Shown here one piece after another: positions 47,946-60,299 of a DNA stretch of 64,000 bases. The translations under genes and the position numbers were made by a program. The stretch's first letter is position 1; each line of letters starts with the position of its first letter. Source of the stretch: Delphinus delphis (lineage: Eukaryota > Chordata > Mammalia > Artiodactyla > Delphinidae); assembly GCF_949987515.2 (NCBI RefSeq), contig NC_082684.1, forward strand, positions 155,883,356 to 155,947,355, written 5' to 3'. Under the pieces are notes generated by a model. It was given only the letters and a program-made list of their open reading frames with translations, did not search any database and was not told the DNA's origin.

Positions 47946-47989
47946 CTTTTGATATCCATAAGTATTTCCAATTAGTGTGTCCCATAGAG

Positions 47990-48565
47990 GAACTCAAGCC
48001 AGAATCTAGAATTTGTTTTTGTTTCCTCTAGTCCTCTCTTCCACTATATCCAATCCAAGGCTGTGTTTTCAGTTTTATTTCTCTACTTCTTCCTATCACC
48101 TAGTCCAAGGACCAGCATCTGTGGTTTGGTCTATTAAAACAGATTCCTAACTGGTTATTCAGCTTCCATACCTGCCCTATTCCAATTACTTCTCCCCACT
48201 GCACCAGAGTAATTTTCTTGAAATGTGAACTGGACCATGCTGCTCCCCCCACACCCATCCCAGCTCAAAACCTAGAGTGACTTCCCATTAGAACAAAATT
48301 AAAACCTTAGCCACAGTCTGTAAAGTCAGGTATAAGCTGGCCTCTAGCATCTACTCTCCCAAGCTACTTTTGCTCTCCTTTATTTTGCTGTAGCCAGTTG
48401 ACTCCCAGGAAGGTCCCACCAGCACTGGCAGACCAAAGATTCCAATGGTCCGGAAACACTTTTTCCTACATACATTAAGGCGGTGGCCTGGGATCTGGAA
48501 CATCCTTGAGAATGCCTCAGTCAGTGCATTCTCTTCTGAGTTCTGTCTCCTGAGCGATCTGCCTC
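47990..48565 (+). repeat. L2 LINE 3' remnant
   Basis: The typical L2 3' text is followed over about 500 bases: CTGGACCATGCTGCTCC, CTCAAAACCTAGAGTGACTT, TATAAGCTGGCCTCTAGCAT and TGGAACATCCTTGAGAATGC. The 78- and 72-codon frames here are decayed or incidental. Confidence 0.75.
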
Positions 48566-48669
48566 CAGGTCTCCTTGGGATTTTCAAGACTTTTAATAGG
48601 ATTTTGAATTCTTATGGAAATCAACAAGCATTTGCCATGAATACTTTGGTCTTAAGACTTTAAACTTGT

Positions 48670-51595
48670 TGTTCTGTGACCTCTTAACCCAAGCCATATG
48701 TTTCACGTTTACTTTCACATCAATGGAAATGACAAGCCTGAAGTAAGATAAAGCTTCTTAAATGATCACTTCATTTTTCCAATTTTGCATCGTTTTTAAC
48801 CTCCTCTCCCTGCTCCATCAAAAATAAAATATAAAAAATGGAACTTTTACTTACTTCCACTAGAAAAGTTTGAATGTCCGTTAAATCTCCCTTTAGCACC
48901 ACAGATATAGTTTGCAAATGTGCCAGATATTATAGACGACCTTCCCCTTCGTGCTCATATATACTCTCTACTTGCAGTATCTTATATATGTAAAGTAAGG
49001 GATTCACTTAATGATTCCTGCCTTGACTGGGTTTATGTTGCTTTTGCTTTTCAGTATTTCCCTTGGGAATAGTATTTTTTGAAATCATATCTTCCACCTT
49101 CACATTCCCAGTGAAAAGTAACAGATGTGGTGTAACATTTACATCATTAGAGAAAGGGAGAGGATGCAAAAATAAGGGCTCAAGGATATGGATTTGGTTT
49201 TTTCAGGCATACATTTTCCAACCCTCCCTAACTATTCCTGATAGAATGATACTTTTCCAGCAGATCCTTTAGAAGGTTTAAAAATTACCACATATCTTAA
49301 GGGGACAAATTCTATCCACTCTTAGGACTAGTAAGTAGAAAGGCTCTCTGCGTCTGAATGAAGCAATTTTGAATAAAAAGCAACAAACACTTGGAAATAG
49401 TTCCAGACATCATATATCAAAGGCTAACTATGTGACTACAAATAAATATTTCTGATATTTTAGCTGCCTTGACATTGCATATTAGGTGCTTTCCTAGCAT
49501 CCTGCATCAAAAAATATTATTTCGTGTGGCTGTCTTTTATACTATACTGTGAATTATTTCAGCGATTCAGGCAACACACAACATAACATAGGAAAAATTA
49601 TGTCTCATTAGAACTTCAGTCCATGTAACACCACAAACAGATATGTGATCCATAAACAGAACATATCCCCCATACCTAAGTCTTGGTTTTTATAAGTTCA
49701 CGTCTAAATCTAGCTTTGTTTTAATTAGATTAATGGTATTATGCCCAGGAACATGATGTGTTAATTAAAGTGATTATGGATCAGGACATATGTGTATTAA
49801 CACTATTTGATAATAAATTGCTAGATTGGCATAGAAAACATGGCATGTGCTTAGAAAATTAGAAACCAATCAATTGGAAAATTTCAAGAAGTCTTAATGC
49901 TTTGGTCTGTACCATAGTTTATTTTCCTTCAAAAAGCTCCTTCATTTCATTATTTAATTGAGGAACGAAGCTGTTCATATAGAAATGTGACCACATTAGT
50001 TGTATCTTATTAAGGTAGGATCTGTAGAGGACTATTTTTTACCCCACTACTTGGGTTTAGGGTTGTTTTGTCTTGGACATACATTCCACACATGAATTCC
50101 TGGGTCTTTTGAATTGGTCAGCCTGGAAAACTCAATAAAACATTATAAAATTCTGCATACAAAAGGTATTTTTTCCTGTATTTTCACACTCATAAACCAT
50201 AACTCTTCAGAATAGGAAAGAAAAGGGAGGTAAAAGGAATAGTGTTAGAGAAGAGACAGAAGAGCAGAAAGGAGAGAACATGGACTCCCTGAACTGAGAG
50301 GAACACAGCGGAAGGTTTGGAGGTGCCATGGATGTCAGCACATCCATTTCTAAACAGCATTTGCCACCATGACTTGGCTAGGATGACAAGGCAGAAGAGG
50401 TAGCCGGAAGAACATGAGAAGATCATAAACTCTCTCCCTGAAGTGACCTCGACTTCAGGAAGAAGAAGTTAACTAAAATTTTTCTCTGAATTAAAAAAAA
50501 TGACTGCCCGTAGGGGACCACTGTGCTCACAGAGGACAAGCCTCTGTGTAGGAGTAATTTTCTATTATTGAAGAGAATGTTTTCTCTGCTTTTCACTAAT
50601 TTGTTATTCAAGATCCAGTATCTTGTTGATATGTGGGTTTGAGGTAAGGTTCCTGGAGTCTTGGTCACACAGCAGAATCATATTACCACAAGAGAGATAA
50701 GGATCATTCCAAGTCTGCGTGTCAGCTTCTATAGTTCTGTTATCTTTTTAACTGTGGAAAGGTTTGTTAGACCCACACGAATAGAGTCGATGAGAAAAAA
50801 AATCATAATGTTAGGAATTTGCCAACTCTAAGGATCGCTCAAGTGGAATAAGCAGAAGATCACAGCCTTAATTAAAATTTTCCCTGCAGTTTAATATTTT
50901 TTAACAAAATAACCTGTATGTAGGGAGATATATTGGGGGAAAGGTATTAAAATTTTTCAGTTTCATTTAATTTTCTAATAGAAGAATTAAGATTTTGAGT
51001 TCAACGTTCATAAAGATCATCTTCCGACTTAAGGCAAATGACTAAAATTCTCATTGTTTTGGGACTTTTATTTCTAAATCAGGCTTTATAAGAACCCACA
51101 GTAAAATAACGAACTATGTTAAATTTGCAGCAAATGCATAGAAACAGTTCCATAAACCACTGTGTCCAATAGCATAGAGACTGGCAGTCAGAATTCATAA
51201 TGTAGGCTGCTAATAAACCAGAACTTTTCTTGTGTGATTCATCCGTCCATCACGGTTTAGTTCTCCAAGGCAATAGACCACACAGTGTGTGAAATCTCAT
51301 TGACAGAAAAGAAGCGTTGGGGGCTGGGCACGGAAAACATAGGCTTTCCTTTGGAATCTATACTTGACCTTATAATTCGACAGAAAGGGCTTTGAACCAG
51401 CTTAGTTATAAAGCATATTGCTACTGCCATATGAACACAGAGATATAGGGGAGTTTATATGAATGAATGAATTACTTTATCCTGATTAATATTATTATTT
51501 AAAAAGGTATTAGATGAACTTTTAGTAACAATACCAAACTTAGGCAGTGAGAGACAGGAACTACTTCTTTGGGGCTTTAAGCAAGTATTTCATCT
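48670..51595. other. Long unique AT-rich stretch
   Basis: About 2.9 kb without recognised repeats or genes. The segment near 49720-49830 has several TTAATTA-type words, which are common in such composition. Confidence 0.45.
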
Positions 51596-51624
51596 CTGTT
51601 GTAGCACTTCTTACAATTTAATAT

Positions 51625-51770
51625 AACTGTTTCATTGTGTGTACTCTCCAACAGACTAGAGCTCCTGCAGGACAGAAACATATTCTTTTTGGTATTCCTG
51701 TCATCCTGTAAAGTATCTAGTATATAGTAGGTGCTCAATTAACATTGAATGGATAGGGAGATGAAATAAG
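51625..51770 (+). repeat. L2 LINE 3' end
   Basis: AGACTAGAGCTCCTGCAGGA, then AGTATCTAGTATATAGTAGG and TGCTCAATTAACATTGAATG form the standard L2 3' terminus. Confidence 0.75.
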
Positions 51771-52289
51771 AAAAAAAAGAGCAAGGCTACTTAATTGTTT
51801 TGTTCTGATTTTTAAATAATGCCATAGTGACATTTAAGGAAAAAATATTTACATGTCATTAACTTCTTAGTTTCAGAAGTAGATGTATCAAAATACCAGG
51901 GAAAAGGCCATTCTCAGAGTAAATTCTGCTTTGTGCATGTCAGAAGGGAAATAACAATTGTCCAGAGAGCCTGCTTTATCAAGATTTCTAAGCTAACTTG
52001 TAGGGCAAAGTGGTTGGATATATTTAGATAAGTCTCTGGCAGGCATACCAAACACTGGAGGTCTGACCTGACAATTACTGTTTAATATGATGTGCCAGCC
52101 TTGGGCTTGGTATCCTTAAGAACCCCCACTATTTTAGCTATATCACTGGAGGAAGGTCAGAGTTATTGGATCCCAAGTGATATGAATAGTGCTGTGTGCA
52201 AAATAATATGGAAAGTATAAAGTTGTAGTTTTACCCTCAAAAAGCAGGTAGCTTTGAAGAGTCAGTAGAGGCACAAAGAGCTAATGCTT

Positions 52290-52745
52290 GACTATTCTGC
52301 TGACCTTCAAAGTCCAAAGTTTTTAATCTTTGTATTCAAGATGCCTTCAAGTTTCACTCCATTCTAACTTTCTACATGCTATTCACCCATGACTCCTCTC
52401 TTTACTAAGACCTAATCCTCAAATCAAATTATTTGCTGTTCCTGTACCTAAATTTCCAAGCATAGGGTATTTTCTGTTTTATCTCTTTGGTACCTCATTC
52501 TTTAATATTTCTGCATGGCCACATTCTTCTTATTATCTTTTAAAATGTAAACCAGAAGCCACTTCTTTCTTGCTTACCTCAATATAAGGAATCTTGTTCC
52601 CTTCTGAATATACAAAATAGTTCCTATGTCCCTATCAGCATGAACATGGTCTACATTGCACTGTTCCCTTCCTAATCCAAAGTGCATCTTCCTAACCAGG
52701 TAGTGACTCTTTGAGGCTGGTAGTAGCTATTTCTAAATCATCCCA
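52290..52745 (+). repeat. L2 LINE 3' remnant
   Basis: Diverged L2-type text: TTCAAGTTTCACTCCATTCT, GCTGTTCCTGTACCTAAATT, TTCTGCATGGCCACATTC and ACTCTTTGAGGCTGGTAG. Confidence 0.6.
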
Positions 52746-52845
52746 TTGCCTCTCAAAGCAGGGTGCTTTATCTATGTGGATGATGTATGGAAATATTATA
52801 TATACATGTATATATACATACATATACTATAGACATGTTAGAAAT

Positions 52846-53050
52846 ATTTATGGAATAGGGACTTCCCTCGTGGTCCAGTGGTTAAGAATTTGCCTTCCAA
52901 TGCAGGGGGTGCGGGTTTGATCCCTGGTCGGGGAGCTAAGATCCCACATCCCTCACGATTGAAAAAACAAAACATAAAACAGAAACAATATTGTAACAAA
53001 TTCAATAAAGACTTTAAAAATGGCCCACATCAAAAAAAATTTATGGAATA
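52846..53050 (+). mobile_element. Short CHR-class SINE with 12 bp target-site duplication
   Basis: The tRNA-like 5' part (GGGACTTCCCTCGTGGTCCA, GGGTTTGATCCCTGGTCGGG) is followed by a non-tRNA tail with AACAATATTGTAACAAATTC and AATAAAGACTTTAAAAATGG, then an A-run. The duplication ATTTATGGAATA at 52846-52857 and 53039-53050 is perfect. This subtype differs from the CHR-2-like copies in its 3' half. Confidence 0.95.
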
Positions 53051-53054
53051 AATG

Positions 53055-56000
53055 AACGAGTACACATTTAAAAACCCATGTAGAGTGAGAAAAATATAGG
53101 ATTTAAGGCTCTAACACAAAAATTAGAAGCCCAAATACAAATATATGATTATCGCTACATCTCAATAACAGAAATACATAGAAATTATGTAATAAGGATG
53201 GCAATAAATAAAGATCAGGAGAGGATTGTTCACCATACACCTGGGAATGAGTAAGGATGTCCAGGAAAGCCTTATGGAAGAAACAAATCTTCAGTGACTT
53301 TTAAAGCAGACAGGCATTATCTCTAGTACATACAGTACTCACCACCATTAGAGTTTATACAAACTTCTAGAAAAAGCTGATTAAGTAGATGTTAGATTAC
53401 TGACATTTTCACCACACAAAGTACTAACTTGACTGGCAGATTAAAATTTTTAGAATAATTAATTTTTCCAAAGAATTTCTTCCTTGTTTCTATTACTGCA
53501 TTTGGTACCTGACTCCTGCTGAGAATTACAACCTTCTCATTACATATAGTTCTGTAAAGTATTGATTCATTTGTTTATGCAGTTTTGTGGTACCTAACTT
53601 TTTTACTATAATATGCTCAATATTTGTGGATTTAATATTAACCCAGTATTTTTAGAAAGAAAAAAATCGAAGTAAAATAGTTGTATAGTATTTTTATAGC
53701 TATGCCAAATCACTAAGATATACTAAATGTTTTGAAGGGAGGTGAGATTATAAGATAGTGAACAAGCAAAGTCACTAACTTAAAAATGATTTTCCAGTGA
53801 TAGAAAACACAAAGTTTCTTTAACCAACAACATAGGGGTTATAGAAGAAATTCCAGTTATGTCTTAAGGTTTACATATTTTCAAATGTAGAAGTAAAGAT
53901 GAATGCTATTAATAAGTGTACTTTATCTTGTACCATCAGAAAGAAAATAAATGTCTTATCATAGAAACCATTTTAAACATTCCTAAAATTTTATGCTACT
54001 TTCACAATGCTCAACTTGATCACAATTAAAAAAAAATAAGATAAATGAAGCCTTAAGACTGGTCTACTAAAAATATGAAGGCTGATAATTTACTCCAATA
54101 AATTAATTCTCATTTTTTCATAAAATGATAAAATATTTATATAATTGAAAGTGATCAGTATGTGGGAAACAGACTAGATAAATAAAGAGACAGATAGGAT
54201 ACTTCCTATGTAAAAGTCCATGAAAATGTACATCACTTAAATTATTGGATGTTTTTCTCACACTAGTCAAATACTTTAAACAATTCATTTTGTTTAATGT
54301 TTTTAAATAATGGTCTTGGTCGAGTTTGAGATCAGATATACATGAAAGTATAAGAATTGAATTGACTTAATTCTTCGTTCATTCCTGCCACAGCAGAATC
54401 CTTTGTAAATAAACATTTATTATTTAAGAAAGCTAAAAGTTAGAAAGTTAATAATAGAATATATCATAGACCGTCAGTATGTTCTTACAGATTGAACCAC
54501 CATCAAACTTTAAAACTTTCTAATTGCAGTGGAAATATTTTTCCTCATGCCTTTGCTCTAGTAAATCTGTATTCTCTGATTAGAAATGGCAGTTTCCTTG
54601 AATTATTAAAAATAAGGGAAAATAGAATTCTACTCACACCAAAGAAGAGAGAAAGTGGGATAAAGAGCCTAAAAGGTGATATGTGGTGTTTAATTCTGTC
54701 GAGAGACCCTAACAGAACTGTATGAATTTGAATAGCATATACATTAACTCACCCTATACAGAATTATAAGATATTCACCCCAGATTAAAATCTATGTAGT
54801 TAACTTTCTAAATCTTCTATATTATCTATAGGTAATGAATACTTTTCCTAAAGTCCGCATCTGAAGTATTGAAAAGACAGATTCATTCTGACAAAGTGAA
54901 ACAAAGAAGAGGTACAACTCTCAGACCATAAAGAGATATAAAAAATATTTCCCTCAATTAAATTTAGTAGAATGAAACATGAGCTCCAAGGGACATTGTT
55001 TGTTCCTGAATTTGCTATATTTGATTTATGTTTCAAATGGTAAACTAGACTCTGCTGTTTCCAGGGTGAATCGAGAGTGTCTGTAAAGTTTAACTATGAT
55101 ATGGACTAATAATTGCATTAAATCATACAAGAAGAGTCATGGAGCAGATTGAAACATAGGGTCACTCACTGACTTAGCTTTTACTTCTCTGACTCATGGA
55201 AACCATGAGAATATGAATTTATCCACCCACATAAGAATGTATGAGGTGATGAGGCAACACAAACACACATCAAACTCTGAGCCACAATCTTATTGAAACC
55301 GGGGGTAAGAGATGTATAGAAATCATTGTCCATCTTTTCCCATCTTTCCATATTGTACATGTAGCCAATGAGTATATCTGCTACAATCAAGGGTCATGGG
55401 AAAACAAGCCTACAAAACTCTGGGCTATCAGGCCAACTTCCCTATTTGTGGGGGAACCTCTGAGACCTGTGAGAAAAGATATTTTCAATACTAGATGGGA
55501 AAATGCAAAAATACCAACAACTTCTGAGATATGTTCTGGGTGGGCAGAGAAATCACTCTGAGTTGGGATTAAATAGTAAACTGTTTAATGGCTGAGCAAG
55601 GGGGATGCTTTTTATTGAGTGCAATTCATCCACTGGGCACTTTGTTGGCAGTTACACATGGATAGTAATTCCTAGCTGCAATACAGTTGTTAGCATGAGA
55701 AGAGATGGTGTGTGTAGAATATATGAGCTCAGAAAACACAAGGCCAGAGGGGGAAGTGGAGAGTCAGACTAGACTGGACAAAGGTCCACAGTGTGCTATG
55801 TTATCCTGTGATTCCCCTGGCTCTTTGGCCTCTGGAACCCTGTATTTACTCTTAAGCTCTTCACAATGCATTTTTGCATAAAATCTATTGCTATATATGA
55901 TTATCTAAGTTTTCATTTAGCTACTAAGATTCAATAAATATTGATGACATATCTACTGCATTTCAAGCCATGGGAACTCAGAGATGGATGAATGACACGT

Positions 56001-58070
56001 TTTTTCTGCCTTCCCCAAATGACAGGCTCCAAGTGCATTCTGTAGATGTGTAGGCTGGGGTATTGTTGGGCACAAGGGGAGAGCAGAGAGGGAAGGGAGG
56101 TGGGGAGACAAGCTTTGGAGCACAGTATTACATTTGTGCACACAGGTGAAATTGGTATCTCTAGGTTGCTGTTAACTGAAACACCAAGTTTTAACAAAAT
56201 CTATAAGCAATATGCTCTCCTTTCTAAAAGTCCTCACTTATTTTAGAACACAAATTCTTCACAGATAAAGGTGGCGACGGCTTTATTGTGTTCTTACAGA
56301 ATTATATATTACACATACACTTATCAACAAGTGAACTGTCTCTCCTTTCATATATATGCATGTATGCATACACATACATGTGCTTGTGAATGGTTATATA
56401 TATGAGACCAGGAATTGGAAAAATGACTCCTGCAAAGTCTCCAAAGGAAAGTCCATGGTGTTCAATTATAAAGCCCAGGAGAGAAAGGAAGAGAGAGATA
56501 GAGAGGGAGAGAAATCTATGTGATTTCACTTGATCTTGACCTTGAATGCAATTGTTTCCTAGGATATGTGAACATGTAATTGAAATTTATTTTCTAGATG
56601 GGGCAAGAGGAGAAAAGAAGAAGAGTTATGGACTAACCTGAAGAAATAAATGGTGTATAGATGGAGTTGGGGAAAATATGAGGACATCAATTGACAAGGA
56701 AAATGCCTAGGTTGATGGGGATTGGTTAGGGGGAAATATGTCATGGAATCTGAGCCACTAATCAAGGACACAGTCACTATAGATTTGCTGTTTTCTCCTA
56801 ATTTCCAAGAGGAAGAAGATGCAAGAACTCAAATTTACACATTGTATCACCGTTTCATTTACTCTCAAACAAGTAGTTGGGAAAACAAAATCCTTAAACA
56901 TTGGCCTTCTGGACTCTTACAGAGATTTGCTATTAATTTGGATGTGACTTGGTGCAGTTTAATGGGCCTCATGTCCAAATGCCTCCCTCAGCTTCGCTTT
57001 CTTTCCCATTGGAGTGCTACCCAAGATTTTACAATAACCTTAAATACACAGCCAACATTTCTTTAAAATTTAGCTTTCTCAGTTTTATCTTTTCTGGTTC
57101 AGGTTCATCTTCCTATACTATGGACTCATACTTACTCTTAGATTTTATCACAAGTAGTTTGATGCTTCATTCTTCTCTCTATTGTTTCTGATACATTGTC
57201 TCTTCAAACAAATTGTAAGCACTTTGGAGCTCAGAATCATATCTTAAACTCCAATTTTTACAATTCAGTTTCACAACTGATTCCTGAACAACCATGCCTT
57301 CTCAGTCTTATAGTTGGTGTCACAGCTAAGGCTACACAGATAAACAAGACAGGGCTGTATTTCCCATGTCCACCCATATCGATTCTCTATTGTTTGTTAT
57401 TTTGCAAATGGATTAGAGAGAAATATTTGGCTAATTGGTAGAGCATCTATCTGATGGTTCAATAATCAATCTTCGATGGATCATAATACAATGCACTCTA
57501 AAGTAGCTTCCCAGATAAGTGATAATGATATGAGTGACCTTAACCCTCAAGATATTCTTGTCTTGAAGCTAATAGGAGTATCTGCAGGGTACTTTAGGAA
57601 ATTAACATAGATAAGCCTTACAGATTTATGTCGGTACCAGCTAAGAGTACCTGACTTCTGAGCATATGAGTAATTGCTTTTATATTTTGTATGAATCATT
57701 TTCTTCTTTATAACAGTATTTTCTGCGTAAATTAAGCTATGGGATTTTCAAGTTTCTATTTCATATTTCTAGATGCATATAGATTCGGATATCATGTATA
57801 CATTCATCAGAAATAAAATTATTAATCTTTAAGTTAACCAAGTTATCAACTCCATCATTATATTAAAGATTAACCTAATTAGTCAATTAATGAGTTGGGA
57901 GATTAAAAGAAAAAAAAACATTCAATGTTAGCTGGAACTGTTTTCTTGGAAAGCAATTAAATTGTGTTTCTATCCAACAATTGTGTATTTCCTTCTCTGA
58001 AAAATTGGTCTAGATAATACCTACACATTAAAGGGATCAACCTATCTGTCACGGCATAAAAGAGAGATTA
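53055..58070. other. Long unique AT-rich stretch
   Basis: About 5 kb with no confident repeat, RNA or gene. Diverged L2-like wording at 53180-53310, 55925-56040 and 57040-57260 is too weak to call. Frames up to 114 codons (56722-57066) show no domain. AT-rich homeobox-type words cluster at 57830-57900. Confidence 0.4.
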
Positions 58071-58077
58071 TATAGTG

Positions 58078-58270
58078 ATCTGGATAACAGCAAGGACTTG
58101 TAGCCAGATAGTCTGGGTTTAAATCCAGACTGTCACTTACTTGCTGTGTGAATTGCTTAACCTCTATGTCTCATTTTCCTCAGCTATAAAGAAACTTCAG
58201 GAATATTAAATTAATTAATGTGCATACAATACTTACAGCTGTGCTTGGCTCACAAGAAGTGCTACAAAAG
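58078..58270 (+). repeat. MIR SINE remnant
   Basis: AGTCTGGGTTTAAATCCAGA, TTACTTGCTGTGTGAATTGC, TTAACCTCTATGTCTC and CAGCTATAAAGAAACTTCAG are in MIR order. Confidence 0.8.
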
Positions 58271-58291
58271 GGTTTACCATTATCATTAACA

Positions 58292-58431
58292 CAAACAGAC
58301 TTTTTTTTTTTGGCTGCGCCACACAGCATGTGGGATCTTAGTTCCCGGAACAGAGATTGAATCCGTGGCCCCTGCAGTGAAGTCATGGAGTCTTAACCAT
58401 TGGACAGCCAGGGAAGTCCCCAAACAGACTT
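58292..58431 (-). mobile_element. Short CHR-class SINE with 11 bp target-site duplication
   Basis: Minus-orientation body at about 58303-58420: poly-T, GGCTGCGCCACACAGCATGT, GATTGAATCCGTGGCCCCTG and ACAGCCAGGGAAGTCCC. The 11-base CAAACAGACTT at 58292-58302 and 58421-58431 is the target-site duplication. Confidence 0.95.
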
Positions 58432-58547
58432 ATGAAAGTGTTTTCCCTCTACAGGTTAATAACAAAGATTTTCAAGGAAGTTGCTAAGAAAATAGAATTG
58501 TCTTGACCTCAAATGAAGAAATTCAAAACATACTTGTTGACTGGCTG

Positions 58548-58587
58548 ACTATCACATACCGGCTATCACACTATCACATACCGGCTT
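58548..58587. repeat. Short 22 bp-period tandem duplication
   Basis: ACTATCACATACCGGCT occurs at 58548-58564 and again at 58570-58586. Confidence 0.85.
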
Positions 58588-59085
58588 ACAATGTCTTGAT
58601 TTTTAGTGACGAGGCTGAGAAATATTTGTCAGTTAGTCAGTTACCAGGTTTATACGATTTCTATATGGCCTCCCAAGCTTGCTGATTTTCTTTTCTATTA
58701 TACCTGATAGAGATAAATTGATGAGGTTTTTGTTTTGATTCCTCAAAGAAAGCATTTTGTTTTGCTTTTGCACACATGTTTTCAAGATATATAAGAATGC
58801 ATGAATGGTATTAGTTGATTGACATCGATAGAACCTATTTTGATACAAGCATGAAAGAATAAATGTAGTTAAATAAGGCCACTACGTCTCTATAGGTTAA
58901 ACCAGATAGGTAAGAGTTAAATAAAAATTTTCTTGAACTGTAACATAGCTTCAATTTTAACATTTTCTTCTACAAAATGCAATATTGCTGGCACTATGTT
59001 AATTAATATTACATCTAGAGCAAATATGTCATTTTCTTAAATCTTATTTCCTCAGCCAAAGTTCCCTAGGTAAACCTAGGCATTA

Positions 59086-59183
59086 AGCTGATTCACTTTG
59101 TTATAAAGCAGAAACTAACACACCATTGTAAAGCAATTATACTCCTATAAAGATGTTAAAAAAAAAAAAAAAGAAAAAGAAAA
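59086..59183 (+). mobile_element. Extremely 5'-truncated L1 (about 75 bp of 3'UTR plus A-tail)
   Basis: The text from AGCTGATTCACTTTGTTATA to CTATAAAGATGTTAAA matches the last bases of the L1s at 36110-36180, followed by an A-rich tail with G interruptions. The polyadenylation hexamer reads CTATAAAG rather than CAATAAAG. No clear target-site duplication was found. Confidence 0.9.
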
Positions 59184-59649
59184 GACATAATGGGTTTTCA
59201 TATAAATCAGTAATGGCGGCCCTCTGCACACAAAAATGACCCTGACCTCTTAAGAGCACAGTTGTAAACTTTTTATTTTACTAATGTCTATAAATTGCAC
59301 TGAACTTTATCACTTGATCCTTCATGTCTCAATGGCCTACATATGTGAGATAAGCTTTGAGGTCTTTTAAGTATCATGAATGATGAGGAAACACATTTTA
59401 GTTTCTTTGGACCACCATTAATATATATGAACTGACACTAATGAGATTTGGTCTCATTTCATCTTATTTGTAATGTATTATCTCATATATATGTGTGTGT
59501 TGATGTGTAGATTATGAATAGCTAAATGTATTTTTTTCTGTTGTGCTTTTAATTGAATATATCTTTCCTGCATGTTTGTCTTTTTGTTTACTGAAATTCT
59601 GTAAGCACTTAGTACATATGCTCCCAACTTCACTGCGACAATATGGATG

Positions 59650-59735
59650 TTGAGGTTAAATAATGTGTCTGTGACCACTTATACACATATGTGATGGGCA
59701 GAGCTATGACTAAAACCCACTTCTACAGGGCTTCA
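59650..59735 (-). repeat. MIR fragment, antisense
   Basis: GAGGTTAAATAATGTGTCTG, GTGATGGGCAGAGCTATGAC and TAAAACCCACTTCTACAGG correspond to the reverse complement of the MIR 5' half. Confidence 0.6.
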
Positions 59736-59876
59736 AGTCTTATTTATTAAAATGAGCCACTCAACGTCTTTTGCCTGACACTAAGATATCTATATTAAGT
59801 GAGTCAGAAAGAAGAGAATTTTTTTTATTCATTGAATTAATACTATTAGAGTAGGTAACAGAGAATGTAAATTCTC

Positions 59877-59945
59877 TGTATAATTGTATAATGTATAATT
59901 GTATAATGTATAATTTTGTAAATGTAAATGCATAATGTGTAATTT
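59877..59945. repeat. AT-rich tandem repeat, TATAATTG/TATAATG units
   Basis: TATAATTGTATAATG recurs with about 15-base spacing and then degrades into AATGTAAATGCATAATG. Confidence 0.8.
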
Positions 59946-60255
59946 TTATAGGGCATTTAAACATTTTTAAAGCAAAATTTTTACCATATTAAAATTTCAA
60001 AATGCTTACTTTATCGAAATGTAAGAGTATATATTTGTTGGTCTAGCAATCAAATATTTAGGTAAAATGATGTTCACTGCAGCTTTGATTTTAAGAGCAA
60101 AAATATGATTATAGAACTATTCAAAAGAATGAAATAGATCTACAGGTAGTGACATGGAAATTTATAATATTCTAAGCAAACACTACCTTTGCAGAACAGC
60201 ATGTAAAATATTGTTTTATAATTTTAAAAAGAATGGATATTTATATGTGAATATG

Positions 60256-60294
60256 TGAGTGAGTGTGTGTGTCTGTGTGTCTGTGTGTGTGTGA
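60256..60294. repeat. Interrupted (TG)n microsatellite
   Basis: TG units with GAGTG and TCTG interruptions. Confidence 0.9.
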
Positions 60295-60299
60295 AAGAT

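Noticed and set aside
52846..53050. A tRNA gene in the SINE head
   Set aside because: The tRNA-like part is the SINE's own Pol III-derived head with target-site duplications; it does not fold as a clean tRNA by eye.
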